A stretch of DNA of 64,000 nucleotides from an uncultured Collinsella sp. (GCA_900543505.1 UQSB01000001.1:1-64000); one strand, 5' to 3'; positions 17,446 to 26,783 are shown, counted from the first letter of the stretch. Notes: generated by a model from the sequence alone, not told the origin. A program made the numbers and translations.

Positions 17446-20400
17446 CTACCGGTTCCGGCGCCGCAGGATAACGCCTGCGGCGATCAGCACCGCCGCGCCG
17501 CCCGCGATGCCACCCAGGGCCATCGGCGACAAGCTGGTATCGCCCGTATACGGCAGACCCGGCTTCTCCTCCTTCGGCACCGGTGACTTGCTCGGCGGAT
17601 TGGTGGGCGGCTCCGTCGGCGGGGTGGTCGGCGGCGTGTACGTGTTCTTGAACACCGGCGCCACGGCGCCGTCATAGGTTACCGTCGCCACCAGATGGCC
17701 CGCACCGTCGTCCGTCACCGTCACCGTTACCCGGTGCTCGGCCGCGTCGTACGTCACGTTCTTCTGACCGTCGTCCACCTCGGAGATGCTGTAGGCGTAC
17801 GTTCCGGGCTTGTCGTACGAGATCGCCTCGAAGCCCACCGTGCCGTCCGCCGCGTTCTTTGCGGTCTGCAGCACCTTGCCGTCGGCATCCTTCAGCTGGA
17901 AGGAGAACTGCCCTTCCTTCAGGTCCTCGCCGCTCAGCACCTTGGAGGCCCCCAGCTTCACCTCAGTCGCGGCCGGCGCGTAACTGTTGCTGAACGCCAC
18001 CGCATCCGCAGCCTTGCCGCCCTTGCTGTAGGCAACCTGCGCCTCCAGCGCGTGCGTCTCCGCATTCTCCGTCACCGTCACCGTCGCGGTAAAGACCGTC
18101 GTGTCGTAGGTGACGCCGTTCGCCGTCGCCCCTGCCCGCTCGGACACGGTGTAGACGTACGTCCCCACCTTGTCCAGCTGCAGCGGCGCGAAGCCGAACG
18201 TGCCGTCGGCGCCGTTCTGCACCGTCTGCACCACGTTACCGTCGGCGTCCTTCAGGTCGAAGAAGAACTCACCCTCGGCCAGGTCGCGGCCGGTCAGAGC
18301 CTTCGTTCCGGTAATCGTCGCCGTCGTTGCCGTCGGCGTGTAGGTGTTGGTGAAGGTCAGATCCGCAGCCGTCTTGTTCGCCGTCGCGGTCAGCTGGCCG
18401 CTGCCGTCATCGGTCACGTTCACCGTTACGTCCAGCACCGCATCGCTGTAAGTGATGGTGCCATCTTGGCCCGCAACCTCCTTCACCTGGTACGCATGCG
18501 AACCAGTTGCGGTGTACGAGATGGCCTTGAAGGTAAACGCTTTACCCACGTTCGTGGTCCGGTCGATCTCCTGCCCGGTGGCCACGTCAATCAGCGCGAA
18601 TGTGAACTCGCCATCGGCGGGCGTCCGCGTGGTGGCCGGGTCGGCATTCTCAAGCACCTTGGTGCCAGAGATCTGGTAGGAGGTCTGACCCGGCTGGTAG
18701 CTGTTCGCAAACGTCATGGTATTGGGGGTGACGCCGTTCTCGGTGCCCTCGCTCGGTTTCACCGTAGAGCTCTCTACCACCAGCTTGCCGTCGTTGTTGT
18801 CCTTCACCACGTAGGTCAGGGTGTACGTCTTGCCGGTGTAGGTCACGCCCGGCACGCCCGGCGCGCCGTCCGTCGGCTGCACCTCACGGACCGTGAAGGG
18901 AAAGGCGCCCGCATGGTCGAAGGTCAGCTCGTTAAAGTAAACCTTGCCCTTGGCGTCGTTCTTCTGGGTCTGGAGCACCGTACCGTCAGACCCCACCAGC
19001 TCGAAGGCGAAGTCTCCCGCCTTTAGCTGATAGCTGCCGTCGTGCACGTCAACGCTCTTGGTGAGGGCGATCGCGCCGGAGTTCGTCGCCTTCGCCTTGT
19101 AGGTGTTGGTGAAGGTGGGCTTCGTGGCGTCCGCGCCGTCGTAGGCGACGCTCGCCTGCAGCGTGCCGGCATTGTCCACAACCGTCACCACGGCATGATG
19201 CACCGCGTCGTCGTAGGTCACGTAGGCCAGATCACCCTTCCGCTCCACGATAGTGTACTCGTACGTGCCCGGCTTCGCGTAGGAGAAGGCGTCGAAGTTA
19301 ACACTTCCGTCCGCGCCGTTGGTCGCGGTCCGGACGGGCTTGGCCCCGGCAAGCTGCTCAGCAGTCATTTTGCCCTCGTACACATCGAAGGTGAACTCGC
19401 CGTCCTTGGGGACGATCGGCGTGTTGTCGTCCTTCTTCACATAGCTCTTCTGCGCACCGAGGGCCAGACCGGTCGCGGCCGGCTGGTAGGTGTTGGTGAA
19501 GGTATCCGAGCCGGATGCGCTCGTCACGATCGCCTTCGCATTCAGTGCTCCGTTCCCGCCGTCTGTGACCGTCACCGTATAGGTGAGGGCATGATTGTCA
19601 TAGACCATGCCCGGCTCCGCGCCCGGCTGCTCCACGATGGTGTAGGTGAAGTCCTTGCTCGCGGCGCCGTCCAAGTCGGAGAGCTGGAACTCGCGCGTGA
19701 AGCAGACCTTGCCGTTTGCATCGTTCTTCGCGGTGGCGATCACGTTGCCGGCAGCGTCCTTCAGGTCGAAGGTGAACTCGCCGTCCGCAGGCTTCGTCGT
19801 GTGATCGAAGCCGTCCGCAACCTTGATGGTCTTGGTCGCCGTCAGCTCCACGGATCCCTTTGCGGTGTAGGTGTTGTTGAAGGTGGGAGCCGTAGCGGTA
19901 CCGTCATAGGTGACGGTCACCTTCGTCTTGTTGTTGTCGTCCTGGTTCTGCTCTACCTTGACGTGGACCTTGACTTCCTTGGCGTCGTAGGCCACGCCGT
20001 CGACGGACTGGCCGGCCTTCTCCTCCTTGAGCGTGTAGTCGTACTCGCCCAGGTTCAGGCCCTTGACGGTCAGCTTGACCTTGCCATTCTTATCGTTGGT
20101 GCCGCGAGCGTCCTCATTGCCGTCCTGGTCGTACAAGCCGAAGGTGAACGCATCGGCCGTCAGGTCCTTGCCCGCGAGAACTTTCGTGGCCTCAACGGTG
20201 ACGTCCGCCGTCGGCTTCGTGTTGGTGAAGGTCGGCACGGCCTTCTCACCGTCGTAGGTGACGGTCGCCTTCAGCTCGCCCTTTTCGTCGGTGACCTTGA
20301 CATGGACCTTCACGCCCTTCGCGTCGTAGACGACGGTCGAGTCGGCGCCCTTCACCTCCTTGATGGTGTAGTCGTGGTCGCCCGGCGTAGCGTAGTCGAT

Positions 20401-23400
20401 GGCTGCAAAGGCGACCTTGCCGTCCTTCTCGTTTTGGACAGTCTGGACCACGCTGCCGTCCTTGTCGAGCAGCTGGAACGTGAAGTCACTCCCCGCGAGC
20501 TCACCGCCCGTGAAGCGCTTCGTCGCCTTGAGCGTTACCGAGGTCTCCTTCGGGCGGTACGTGTTCGTGATCACCGCAATCTGATCGTCGATCACCTGAG
20601 ATGTGGCGGTGCCATCATCCTTATAGATCTGCTCCATTTTGACGACTGGCTCGGTCAGATTTCCCTTGCCGTCATCCTTCACCGTTACGGTCACTTTGTA
20701 TTCGGCGCTGGAGTAGCTGACACCGCCCAGCCAACTGGGATCGCTCTTGGCGGGCGTAGTCTCGGCAATGTAGTAGGTGTACTTGCCAGGCTTCTCATAC
20801 TTAATCTCTCCGAAGCTAAATTCTTCGGCGCTCGTAACGGTCTTCTCGACCTGCTTCATGCCGGCCACGGGCGCTGCCGTGGCACCATCAGGCATCGGCG
20901 TTCCATCGGCGGCGCGCAGGCAAAGCTCGAAGCTGTCGGCGCTAGTCCACTCACGGCCGGTGAACTTCTTCTTCGCCTTGATGCCTGTGAGCGTCACCGA
21001 AGACTTCACGCTGTAGCTGTTGGTGAACACCAGCTTGTTGTCTTTGGCCACCGTGCCGTCGGAATTCTGCGGGGCAATCCTGCCCGAGATGCTATCGCCT
21101 TCTTCAGTCAGATTCTTGTCACCCTGCTTGCGGCCGGTCAGCTTATAGCCCGCGGGCATCTTGTCTGCGCCGGTCAGCTCCTGCACCGCGTACTGGTCAC
21201 CCTCGGCGAGACCGTACACGCGGATCGTCTGGTCGGCCGTGATGGTCTGCTCGCGGCCGTTCTCGAGGTCGAACATTTTGCCGACCTGCTTCTCGCTTGC
21301 GGTCCCCGCGTTCTCAAACACCGCGGCCTTGTACGTCTTCCCCGCCGTCGTGGGCACGGTGAACTTGAAGGTGAACCCCGCGTCCGGTTTTCCCGTCAGG
21401 CCCGCTGGCACCATGACCTTCTTCATCACCTCGAGGCTCGCCTCGCGTTCGTTCGCCACGCGCACGCAGGTGGCGCCCGTAAACAGGGCGTTCAGATTCA
21501 TGTCGCCCAGGTCGGCGCGGGCGCCCTTCGCATTAGTGTCACCAGACACGTCCTGCGTGATGCCCATACGTATCCAGCCCGTCTCGGTCTCCAGGCGGTA
21601 AGGTTCGTCCTTCTTGGTGGGCCCATACTGGTAGACACGTCCATTGGCGCCGTACTTAAGATGTACCTCATTCTCGCCGCCCTTGGCGTCATTGTTCCAG
21701 GAAAGATTGCCGTTGCCGTCGAGCGTCCCGTCGGACGTCTGGCGCTGGCCCTTGATCCACGTGAGCGTGTTGTCAATGTCGCCCTCTGCGCCAAACTGGC
21801 CCAGGCTCTTCATGAGCGAGCCCACGCCCACGAACGTCGAAACGCCGTCATCAACTGTACCAGCATCGGCGTGGACGCCGTAATCGTCCACAATCACCTT
21901 GATGAGCCTGTCATTAAGCAGGAAGCCATTGGGCGCCGAGACCTCCTTCAGGAAGTAGGTACCCTTCACGAGCGGCTCGCTACTGTCGCTCGTAGACGGG
22001 AATACGCCCGCCCCTTCGAGCTTGACCGGGTTGGCGACCGACCTCGTCGTCAGGGTGTCGTAGGGGGCCTGGTCGCCATCGAGCACGGCCTTGCCGTTCG
22101 CATCCGTAGTCACCTGGGTGGACTTGTAAAGGCCGAACTTCGCCCCGTCAACGGGCTTACCCTCGGTATCGGTCTTCTGCACGAACAGGCGATTCTGGAT
22201 GTTCGTGACGAGCAGGCGCGTGGCGAACTGCCGCTTGAAGTTCGTGCCGTCTGCGATGTCGTCGCTGTACACGTGGACTGTGTTCTTAGGCGTCGCGTCG
22301 CCGATCGAGCTCGCCGTTGTGTGGTAGATGGCCACCGTGTACTCGGCATCCTTGCGGGCATCACCGCTCAGCAGGTAGTAGTACTTGGAGATGTCACCGG
22401 GCAGATTTTGAATCTCTACCTGGTACTGGCCGCTTGTGTTGAGCGTGAAGGCGTGCAGGTCCTTCTTCGCCGCCTCGATAGCACCGGTCATGCCCGGCTC
22501 CTTGGCGAGGGTGTATCCCGCTCCCGTCGATGGGTCGCCCGACACGGCGTACCAATTGCTCGGATCTTTGATACCTGTGCCTGCGCTTTTGTCGCGCTTG
22601 AGCACCACAGCGAACAGTATGCCGGAGTCCAGATTGACGGTCTTGTCGGACTTCGTCAGGTCATTATTTGCCTTGTACACGGTCGACGGCGCGGTGATGG
22701 TCTCCTTCGCGGCGGCGAACGCACCGGTCTTCCACACGACGCTGCCCGCGTCCATACCGCCGCGGTTGATGATGACGCCGCCCGCGCCGTTCTCAGCGCT
22801 CGCGGGCACGTACTCGAGCTGCATGCTACCACCCGTCGCCGCGAGACTCGAGCGGTATCCCCCGGGTACGCGCGTCTCCTTCAGGAGGTAGTACTTGTTG
22901 TTGTCGTGATCCTTGTTGTAGAGATCGTCGAAGTTGATGACGCCGTTGTCCACGTCGTTCGTGAGCGTTAGGTGGCCGGCCTCGTCCGTGGTACCGGAGC
23001 CGATGAGCTCGCCCACGGTCTTGAAGTCCTTGTCGGTCTTATAGAGCTTGAACTCGGCACCCTGTACGAACTTGCCGTCCTGGTCGAACTTGATGATGTC
23101 GGACTCGGGCACCGTCACGAGGTTGAACTTGAGCTCCATGTTGGAGTCGGTGGCGCCGCGCTCCAGGTAGAAGAACTTGAGGGTGTGGTTGGTGCCGTCG
23201 GCGAAGGTGTTGCTGTTGAAGCCCGAAGTGTCCTTATTCGCCTTCTGGTACTTGTTCTTCAGTGTGCCGTCGTTATTACCGTTCACCTTAATGTCGCCCG
23301 TACAAAAGTTGATGCTCAGACTCGCGCGGTTGTGAATACCGCCGATATCACCCACGAGGACATCGTCGATGAACACCCAGACGTCATCATCGCCGGCGAA

Positions 23401-24180
23401 CTCGAACACCATGTCGTCGCCCGCGTTCGTCTTGCCGCCAGCAGGCTGCACGAATCGCGTGGACATTGAGAGGCCGAAGTGGTGGTTGACGGGGCGGCCG
23501 TCGTTGTAGCGCGAATCACCGGTGTTGTCTGCCTTGATGCCGGTTTGGACGAGCCGGTCGTTTTCCTCTTTGAGCACCTTGTCTGCCGCGTCGAACGGGA
23601 AGAACTGACCCTGGTGGGACGAATCGCCCACTTTGTCAATGCCCCAGGTGTCATAGATGTCGAAGGCATTCTTGTCAGCGTTGTAGGCTGCGTAGTTTTT
23701 GGAGCTGTCATAGACGTAGTAGCCGTTCTGAACCTTGAGGAGGCCCGTCACGCCAAAATGGGACGTCTTGCCGATCTGGGCAGAGGAATCGAACAGGTAG
23801 CAGAGGGACTCGCCGCCCCAGGTTTTGGAAAGCTGCGGATAGCCGTCTAAAAGCGTGTTGTTGACAATGCCGGGCTGCGGGTTCGTGTTGCCCGTCCAAT
23901 GGTTGAGCGACTCACCACCCTGGCCGTCGTTAAACTGGAACCGGTGGTTTGCGTTGACGCCGCCGTTGCCGGAAACCGACAGATGGTTATCGGGATTCAC
24001 CCAGTAATCAAACAGGTTGATTGTTGTCCCCGAAGGCGAAATCGTCGTAACCGTGTGGTCCGAAAACGCCGCTTCCGCACGGGTCGGCAGGAAGAAACTC
24101 GCCGTCAGCGCGACGGCGAGGGCCAAAACAATCACATATGGCGAGACCGGGCGCAGCCCACGACGACGGCCATAAGACAT
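17446..24180 (-). CDS. Giant LPxTG adhesin with fibro-slime head and FctA-type repeats
   Basis: This is a secreted, wall-anchored protein of 2244 residues counted from the ATG at 24180. Positions here use the longer open frame to 24249. It has a signal peptide (about 24-60, cleavage near RAEA), a fibro-slime/PA14-like head (about 90-380, with FAGDDDVWVFIDDVLVGDIGG), two SpaA-type Cna-B domains (about 385-490 and 690-800), a further Cna-B-like domain (about 935-1075), and then nine pilin isopeptide-linkage (FctA/Spy0128-like) repeats to about 2200. Each repeat runs from a TK lysine through a YxIxE glutamate to a TFTNTY asparagine, so self-made Lys-Asn bonds are likely. The end has a Pro-rich spacer, LPYTG, a membrane helix and RRRNR. 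No sortase gene is nearby. The ATG at 24180 has a weak ribosome-binding site; see the leader ORF and G7 tract for an alternative start by frame switching. Confidence 0.9.
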   Translation of the reverse strand: MSYGRRRGLRPVSPYVIVLALAVALTASFFLPTRAEAAFSDHTVTTISPSGTTINLFDYWVNPDNHLSVSGNGGVNANHRFQFNDGQGGESLNHWTGNTNPQPGIVNNTLLDGYPQLSKTWGGESLCYLFDSSAQIGKTSHFGVTGLLKVQNGYYVYDSSKNYAAYNADKNAFDIYDTWGIDKVGDSSHQGQFFPFDAADKVLKEENDRLVQTGIKADNTGDSRYNDGRPVNHHFGLSMSTRFVQPAGGKTNAGDDMVFEFAGDDDVWVFIDDVLVGDIGGIHNRASLSINFCTGDIKVNGNNDGTLKNKYQKANKDTSGFNSNTFADGTNHTLKFFYLERGATDSNMELKFNLVTVPESDIIKFDQDGKFVQGAEFKLYKTDKDFKTVGELIGSGTTDEAGHLTLTNDVDNGVINFDDLYNKDHDNNKYYLLKETRVPGGYRSSLAATGGSMQLEYVPASAENGAGGVIINRGGMDAGSVVWKTGAFAAAKETITAPSTVYKANNDLTKSDKTVNLDSGILFAVVLKRDKSAGTGIKDPSNWYAVSGDPSTGAGYTLAKEPGMTGAIEAAKKDLHAFTLNTSGQYQVEIQNLPGDISKYYYLLSGDARKDAEYTVAIYHTTASSIGDATPKNTVHVYSDDIADGTNFKRQFATRLLVTNIQNRLFVQKTDTEGKPVDGAKFGLYKSTQVTTDANGKAVLDGDQAPYDTLTTRSVANPVKLEGAGVFPSTSDSSEPLVKGTYFLKEVSAPNGFLLNDRLIKVIVDDYGVHADAGTVDDGVSTFVGVGSLMKSLGQFGAEGDIDNTLTWIKGQRQTSDGTLDGNGNLSWNNDAKGGENEVHLKYGANGRVYQYGPTKKDEPYRLETETGWIRMGITQDVSGDTNAKGARADLGDMNLNALFTGATCVRVANEREASLEVMKKVMVPAGLTGKPDAGFTFKFTVPTTAGKTYKAAVFENAGTASEKQVGKMFDLENGREQTITADQTIRVYGLAEGDQYAVQELTGADKMPAGYKLTGRKQGDKNLTEEGDSISGRIAPQNSDGTVAKDNKLVFTNSYSVKSSVTLTGIKAKKKFTGREWTSADSFELCLRAADGTPMPDGATAAPVAGMKQVEKTVTSAEEFSFGEIKYEKPGKYTYYIAETTPAKSDPSWLGGVSYSSAEYKVTVTVKDDGKGNLTEPVVKMEQIYKDDGTATSQVIDDQIAVITNTYRPKETSVTLKATKRFTGGELAGSDFTFQLLDKDGSVVQTVQNEKDGKVAFAAIDYATPGDHDYTIKEVKGADSTVVYDAKGVKVHVKVTDEKGELKATVTYDGEKAVPTFTNTKPTADVTVEATKVLAGKDLTADAFTFGLYDQDGNEDARGTNDKNGKVKLTVKGLNLGEYDYTLKEEKAGQSVDGVAYDAKEVKVHVKVEQNQDDNNKTKVTVTYDGTATAPTFNNTYTAKGSVELTATKTIKVADGFDHTTKPADGEFTFDLKDAAGNVIATAKNDANGKVCFTREFQLSDLDGAASKDFTYTIVEQPGAEPGMVYDNHALTYTVTVTDGGNGALNAKAIVTSASGSDTFTNTYQPAATGLALGAQKSYVKKDDNTPIVPKDGEFTFDVYEGKMTAEQLAGAKPVRTATNGADGSVNFDAFSYAKPGTYEYTIVERKGDLAYVTYDDAVHHAVVTVVDNAGTLQASVAYDGADATKPTFTNTYKAKATNSGAIALTKSVDVHDGSYQLKAGDFAFELVGSDGTVLQTQKNDAKGKVYFNELTFDHAGAFPFTVREVQPTDGAPGVPGVTYTGKTYTLTYVVKDNNDGKLVVESSTVKPSEGTENGVTPNTMTFANSYQPGQTSYQISGTKVLENADPATTRTPADGEFTFALIDVATGQEIDRTTNVGKAFTFKAISYTATGSHAYQVKEVAGQDGTITYSDAVLDVTVNVTDDGSGQLTATANKTAADLTFTNTYTPTATTATITGTKALTGRDLAEGEFFFDLKDADGNVVQTVQNGADGTFGFAPLQLDKVGTYVYTVSERAGATANGVTYDTTVFTATVTVTENAETHALEAQVAYSKGGKAADAVAFSNSYAPAATEVKLGASKVLSGEDLKEGQFSFQLKDADGKVLQTAKNAADGTVGFEAISYDKPGTYAYSISEVDDGQKNVTYDAAEHRVTVTVTDDGAGHLVATVTYDGAVAPVFKNTYTPPTTPPTEPPTNPPSKSPVPKEEKPGLPYTGDTSLSPMALGGIAGGAAVLIAAGVILRRRNR

Positions 24181-24208
24181 GACGGACCACCGCTCGCGCG
24201 GCCGGTGT

Positions 24209-24289
24209 TCACCAGGAAGTTCCCTGCTTAGACACCCCCCCGGTAGCATTATTCACGAGTCGAGACGTCGTCTCTCTGAGCTCCTGCAT
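24209..24289 (-). CDS. Leader ORF with strong ribosome-binding site ahead of the adhesin
   Basis: The ATG at 24289 has GGGAGG five bases upstream, by far the best start signal before the adhesin. As sequenced it encodes 26 residues (MQELRETTSRLVNNATGG...) and stops at 24209, 29 bases before the adhesin ATG. The frame crosses a run of seven G at 24235-24241. Loss of one G or gain of two would fuse it in frame to the adhesin, giving a long N-terminal region before the signal peptide. It is either a phase-variable true start or a regulatory leader peptide. Confidence 0.55.
   Translation of the reverse strand: MQELRETTSRLVNNATGGVSKQGTSW
24235..24241 (-). repeat. G7 homopolymer in the adhesin start region
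   Basis: Seven consecutive G on the coding strand lie between the strong leader start and the adhesin signal peptide. The tract sits where a one-base change decides whether the two frames join. Such tracts are prone to slippage during replication and transcription. Confidence 0.7.
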
Positions 24290-24399
24290 AATTTCCTCCC
24301 CAGTCACACGGCGACCTGCCCGGGTGCTCCCCGGGGGCCGAGGCAGTCTGGCACATGCCCGCAGTCGTTCAAGGAATACCAACCCCAGCATATGTCTCT

Positions 24400-24411
24400 T
24401 AAGATATCTTA
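24400..24411. promoter_or_regulatory. AT-rich palindrome in the adhesin promoter region
   Basis: TAAGATATCTTA is a perfect 12-base palindrome about 110 bases upstream of the leader ATG, in the only AT-rich part of this region (24385-24450). It could bind a regulator. No convincing -35/-10 pair could be fixed here. Confidence 0.35.
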
Positions 24412-24456
24412 GTCTTATTCTATGACAGTTTTTGTCTCATTACCGATGAAATCGGC

Positions 24457-24474
24457 TCAGTCCCTTTGTCGCAT
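24457..24474. repeat. Right half of the GCGACAAAGGG palindrome
   Basis: TCAGTCCCTTTGTCGCAT is the second arm of the interspersed palindrome and touches the stop codon of the M20 peptidase gene. Its partner arm is 7.5 kb away at 16894-16907, on the other side of the transposase remnant and the adhesin. Confidence 0.6.
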
Positions 24475-24475
24475 G

Positions 24476-25903
24476 CTAGAGCGTGTGGAGCAGGGCGATG
24501 AGGAAGCGGATGCCTTGGAGGTAGGCGCGACGGGTGATGCGCTCGTTGGTGCCGTGGACGCCGTGGTCGCATTCGTCATCGTCGACCACGAAGGCGGAGA
24601 AGCGGATGCACTCGTGGCAAATGCGCTGGTAGTTGGCGGCATCGGTTGCACCAATCACGGTCGAGGGCACGATGCTCATCGGCTCTTGGCCCACCGCAGA
24701 CGATCCGTTTTCCTCCGTCGGCTTGGGATCACGGAAATAGCGGGCGGCGATGGCGCGGACGGCCTCGAGCCCCGGACCGCCCACGCGCGGGGACGGCGAG
24801 GGCTCGGAGCTGCCGGGGCCCAGCTCGACCTCGACTCGGCCGGCGAGCCCAGCGGTGGCAACGGCCTCGCGGCAGCAGGCCACGACATCGGCCACGCTCG
24901 TACCCTCGAGCATGCGGAAGTTGATATTGACCCACATATCTTGCGGCATTACGTTGGCACCGGTACTGCCGCCCTCGATTTGCGTGGGCGCACAGGTGGT
25001 GGTCACAAGCGGGTACAGCTTTTTGCTGGCAAGGCAGTCGCGCACGATGGCATCCTTGCTGGCAGCAATCTCGTCTGCGGTATAAAGCCCCAGCTCGACG
25101 AGCTGCGCGGCAAGCAGATCGGTCACACGCGCCGGCCACTCGATATCGCAAATCGCGGCAATAGCGCGGCTGAGCACTTCGAGCGACGTGCCGCCGTAGG
25201 GGTTAGACGAATGCCCGCCCTCGCTACGCGTCCTCAACACGATATCGGCGTAGCCCTTTTCGGCCAGGTCGGCATGCATAAGCCAGCCCTCGCCCGCGCC
25301 GTACTCGGCAGCCGAAACGATACGGTAGTCACCCTCGTCGATCAGGAACTCGAGCTCAACACCGCGCTCCTCGAGCACGCGGCCGATAGCTCCAGCGCCG
25401 TACTGCGTGGTTTCCTCGTCCTGGCCAAAGGCGAGCAACAGCGAACGCTTGTGCTCCCAACCGTGCGCCAACGCATACTCAACCGCCTCGAGAATGCCTG
25501 CGACCTGATCCTTCATGTCGATAGCGCCGCGACCCCAAATGTAGGTGTCGTCCACCTGTCCGCTAAAGGGGGCGTGCGTCCAGTCGGCCTCGGTACCCGG
25601 CACCACGGGGACCACGTCCATGTGGCCCATGAGCATGACGGGTTTGAGGGCGGAGTCGGAACCGCCAAGCGTCACCAACAGCGAATGGCCGACAAGCTCG
25701 ACCTCGCCCGCCGCAAATACGTGCGGCCAGGCCTGCTGCATATACGCGCGCAGGTCGTCGAAGGGCTGCCAATCCACCGCCTCGGCATCCATGCTCGAAA
25801 TGGTCGGAAACGACAGCACGCGGCCCAAGCGCTCGCACGCGCCGGCCTCGTCTATATCGGCAAAATCGTCCTCATGCGCAAAGAAGCGCCAAACCTCGGC
25901 CAT
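24476..25903 (-). CDS. M20 family metallopeptidase (carboxypeptidase S-like)
   Basis: The 475-residue enzyme has the two-zinc M20 set: MGHMDVVP, GRGAIDMKD, GQDEET, and the dimerisation-domain GHSSNP, with a late histidine in GVHGTNERI. Its length and the EGGSTGANVMP block are closest to the carboxypeptidase S/PM20D1 branch, which acts on N-acyl amino acids or small peptides. No signal peptide is seen, so it is likely cytoplasmic. It lies just after the amino-acid importer operon and may process what that system brings in. Substrate is not determined. Confidence 0.85.
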   Translation of the reverse strand: MAEVWRFFAHEDDFADIDEAGACERLGRVLSFPTISSMDAEAVDWQPFDDLRAYMQQAWPHVFAAGEVELVGHSLLVTLGGSDSALKPVMLMGHMDVVPVVPGTEADWTHAPFSGQVDDTYIWGRGAIDMKDQVAGILEAVEYALAHGWEHKRSLLLAFGQDEETTQYGAGAIGRVLEERGVELEFLIDEGDYRIVSAAEYGAGEGWLMHADLAEKGYADIVLRTRSEGGHSSNPYGGTSLEVLSRAIAAICDIEWPARVTDLLAAQLVELGLYTADEIAASKDAIVRDCLASKKLYPLVTTTCAPTQIEGGSTGANVMPQDMWVNINFRMLEGTSVADVVACCREAVATAGLAGRVEVELGPGSSEPSPSPRVGGPGLEAVRAIAARYFRDPKPTEENGSSAVGQEPMSIVPSTVIGATDAANYQRICHECIRFSAFVVDDDECDHGVHGTNERITRRAYLQGIRFLIALLHTL

Positions 25904-25920
25904 GACATCCTTTCGATTGT

Positions 25921-25950
25921 GACGACAAAGGCCGCCCCACGGGAGCGGCC
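25921..25950 (-). terminator. Terminator of the amino-acid ABC operon
   Basis: On the minus strand GGCCGCTCC pairs with GGGGCGGCC (one G-T pair) around a CGT loop and is followed by TTTGTCG. It sits between the ATP-binding gene and the M20 peptidase gene. Confidence 0.65.
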
Positions 25951-25975
25951 CTGCAACGTAAGCGTTTGCGGTCGG

Positions 25976-26761
25976 TTATTTGTCCTCGAGATAACGCGAG
26001 AGGAACTCGCGGGTGCGCTGGTGCTTGGGATTGCCAAAGAGCTCGGCCGGCGCGGCGTCCTCGAGTACCACGCCCTTGTCCATAAAGACCACGCGGTCGG
26101 ATACGGTTCGGGCAAAGGCCATCTCGTGCGTGACGACGACCATGGTCATGCCGTCGGCGGCGAGCTTGCGCATGACCTCGAGCACCTCGCCCACGATCTC
26201 GGGGTCGAGCGCGGAGGTCGGCTCGTCGAACAGCATGATCTGCGGATTCATACATAGGGCACGAGCGATGGCCACGCGCTGTTTTTGACCACCGGACAGG
26301 CGACCAACGGCGGCGTGCGCGAACTTTTCGAGTCCCACGCTCGTCAGATGCTCCATCGCGACCTTCTCGGCCTCGGCCTTGCTCATCTTTTTGAGCGTGA
26401 CGGGCGCGAGCGTGCAGTTGTCGAGCACATCCATGTTGTTGAACAGGTTAAAGCCCTGGAACACCATGCCGATGTCCTCGCGCAATTTGTTGATATTGCA
26501 GCGCTCGGCCGTAAGGTCCTGGCCGTGGAACCAGATGTGGCCCGCGTCCGGGGTCTCGAGCAGGTTGAGGCAGCGCAGGAAGGTCGACTTGCCCGAGCCC
26601 GAGGCGCCGATAATGGTGACGACCTCGCCGGGATTGACAGCGAGGTCGATGCCCTTAAGCACCTCGAGCGAGCCAAAGCTCTTGCGCAGGCCCTCGACGC
26701 GGATGAGCGGCTCATTGGTCTGTGCGGCGGCCGCGGTGCCGGTAGTGGCGGTATCTGCCAT
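25976..26761 (-). CDS. Polar amino-acid ABC importer, ATP-binding protein (GlnQ-like)
   Basis: The 261-residue ATPase has Walker A GASGSGKST, the Q-loop region GMVFQGFNLF, signature LSGGQ, Walker B MLFDEPTSALD and the switch histidine in VVVTHEM, all typical of the GlnQ/HisP group. The ATG at 26761 has AGGAG seven bases upstream and gives a normal start; the frame runs 25 codons further back without need. It is the last gene of a three-gene importer operon. Confidence 0.92.
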   Translation of the reverse strand: MADTATTGTAAAAQTNEPLIRVEGLRKSFGSLEVLKGIDLAVNPGEVVTIIGASGSGKSTFLRCLNLLETPDAGHIWFHGQDLTAERCNINKLREDIGMVFQGFNLFNNMDVLDNCTLAPVTLKKMSKAEAEKVAMEHLTSVGLEKFAHAAVGRLSGGQKQRVAIARALCMNPQIMLFDEPTSALDPEIVGEVLEVMRKLAADGMTMVVVTHEMAFARTVSDRVVFMDKGVVLEDAAPAELFGNPKHQRTREFLSRYLEDK

Positions 26762-26783
26762 GATGATTCTCCTCGTCTTGAGC

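Noticed and set aside
19042..22971. A 1309-codon open frame on the plus strand
   Set aside because: It is the antisense shadow of the adhesin gene. The repeated, GC-rich coding sequence keeps the opposite strand free of stops; the translation has no recognisable domain and no start signal.
24181..24249. An adhesin start at 24249
   Set aside because: There is no ribosome-binding site before that ATG. The strong start signals are those of the leader at 24289, in another frame; the ATG at 24180 gives a typical signal peptide.
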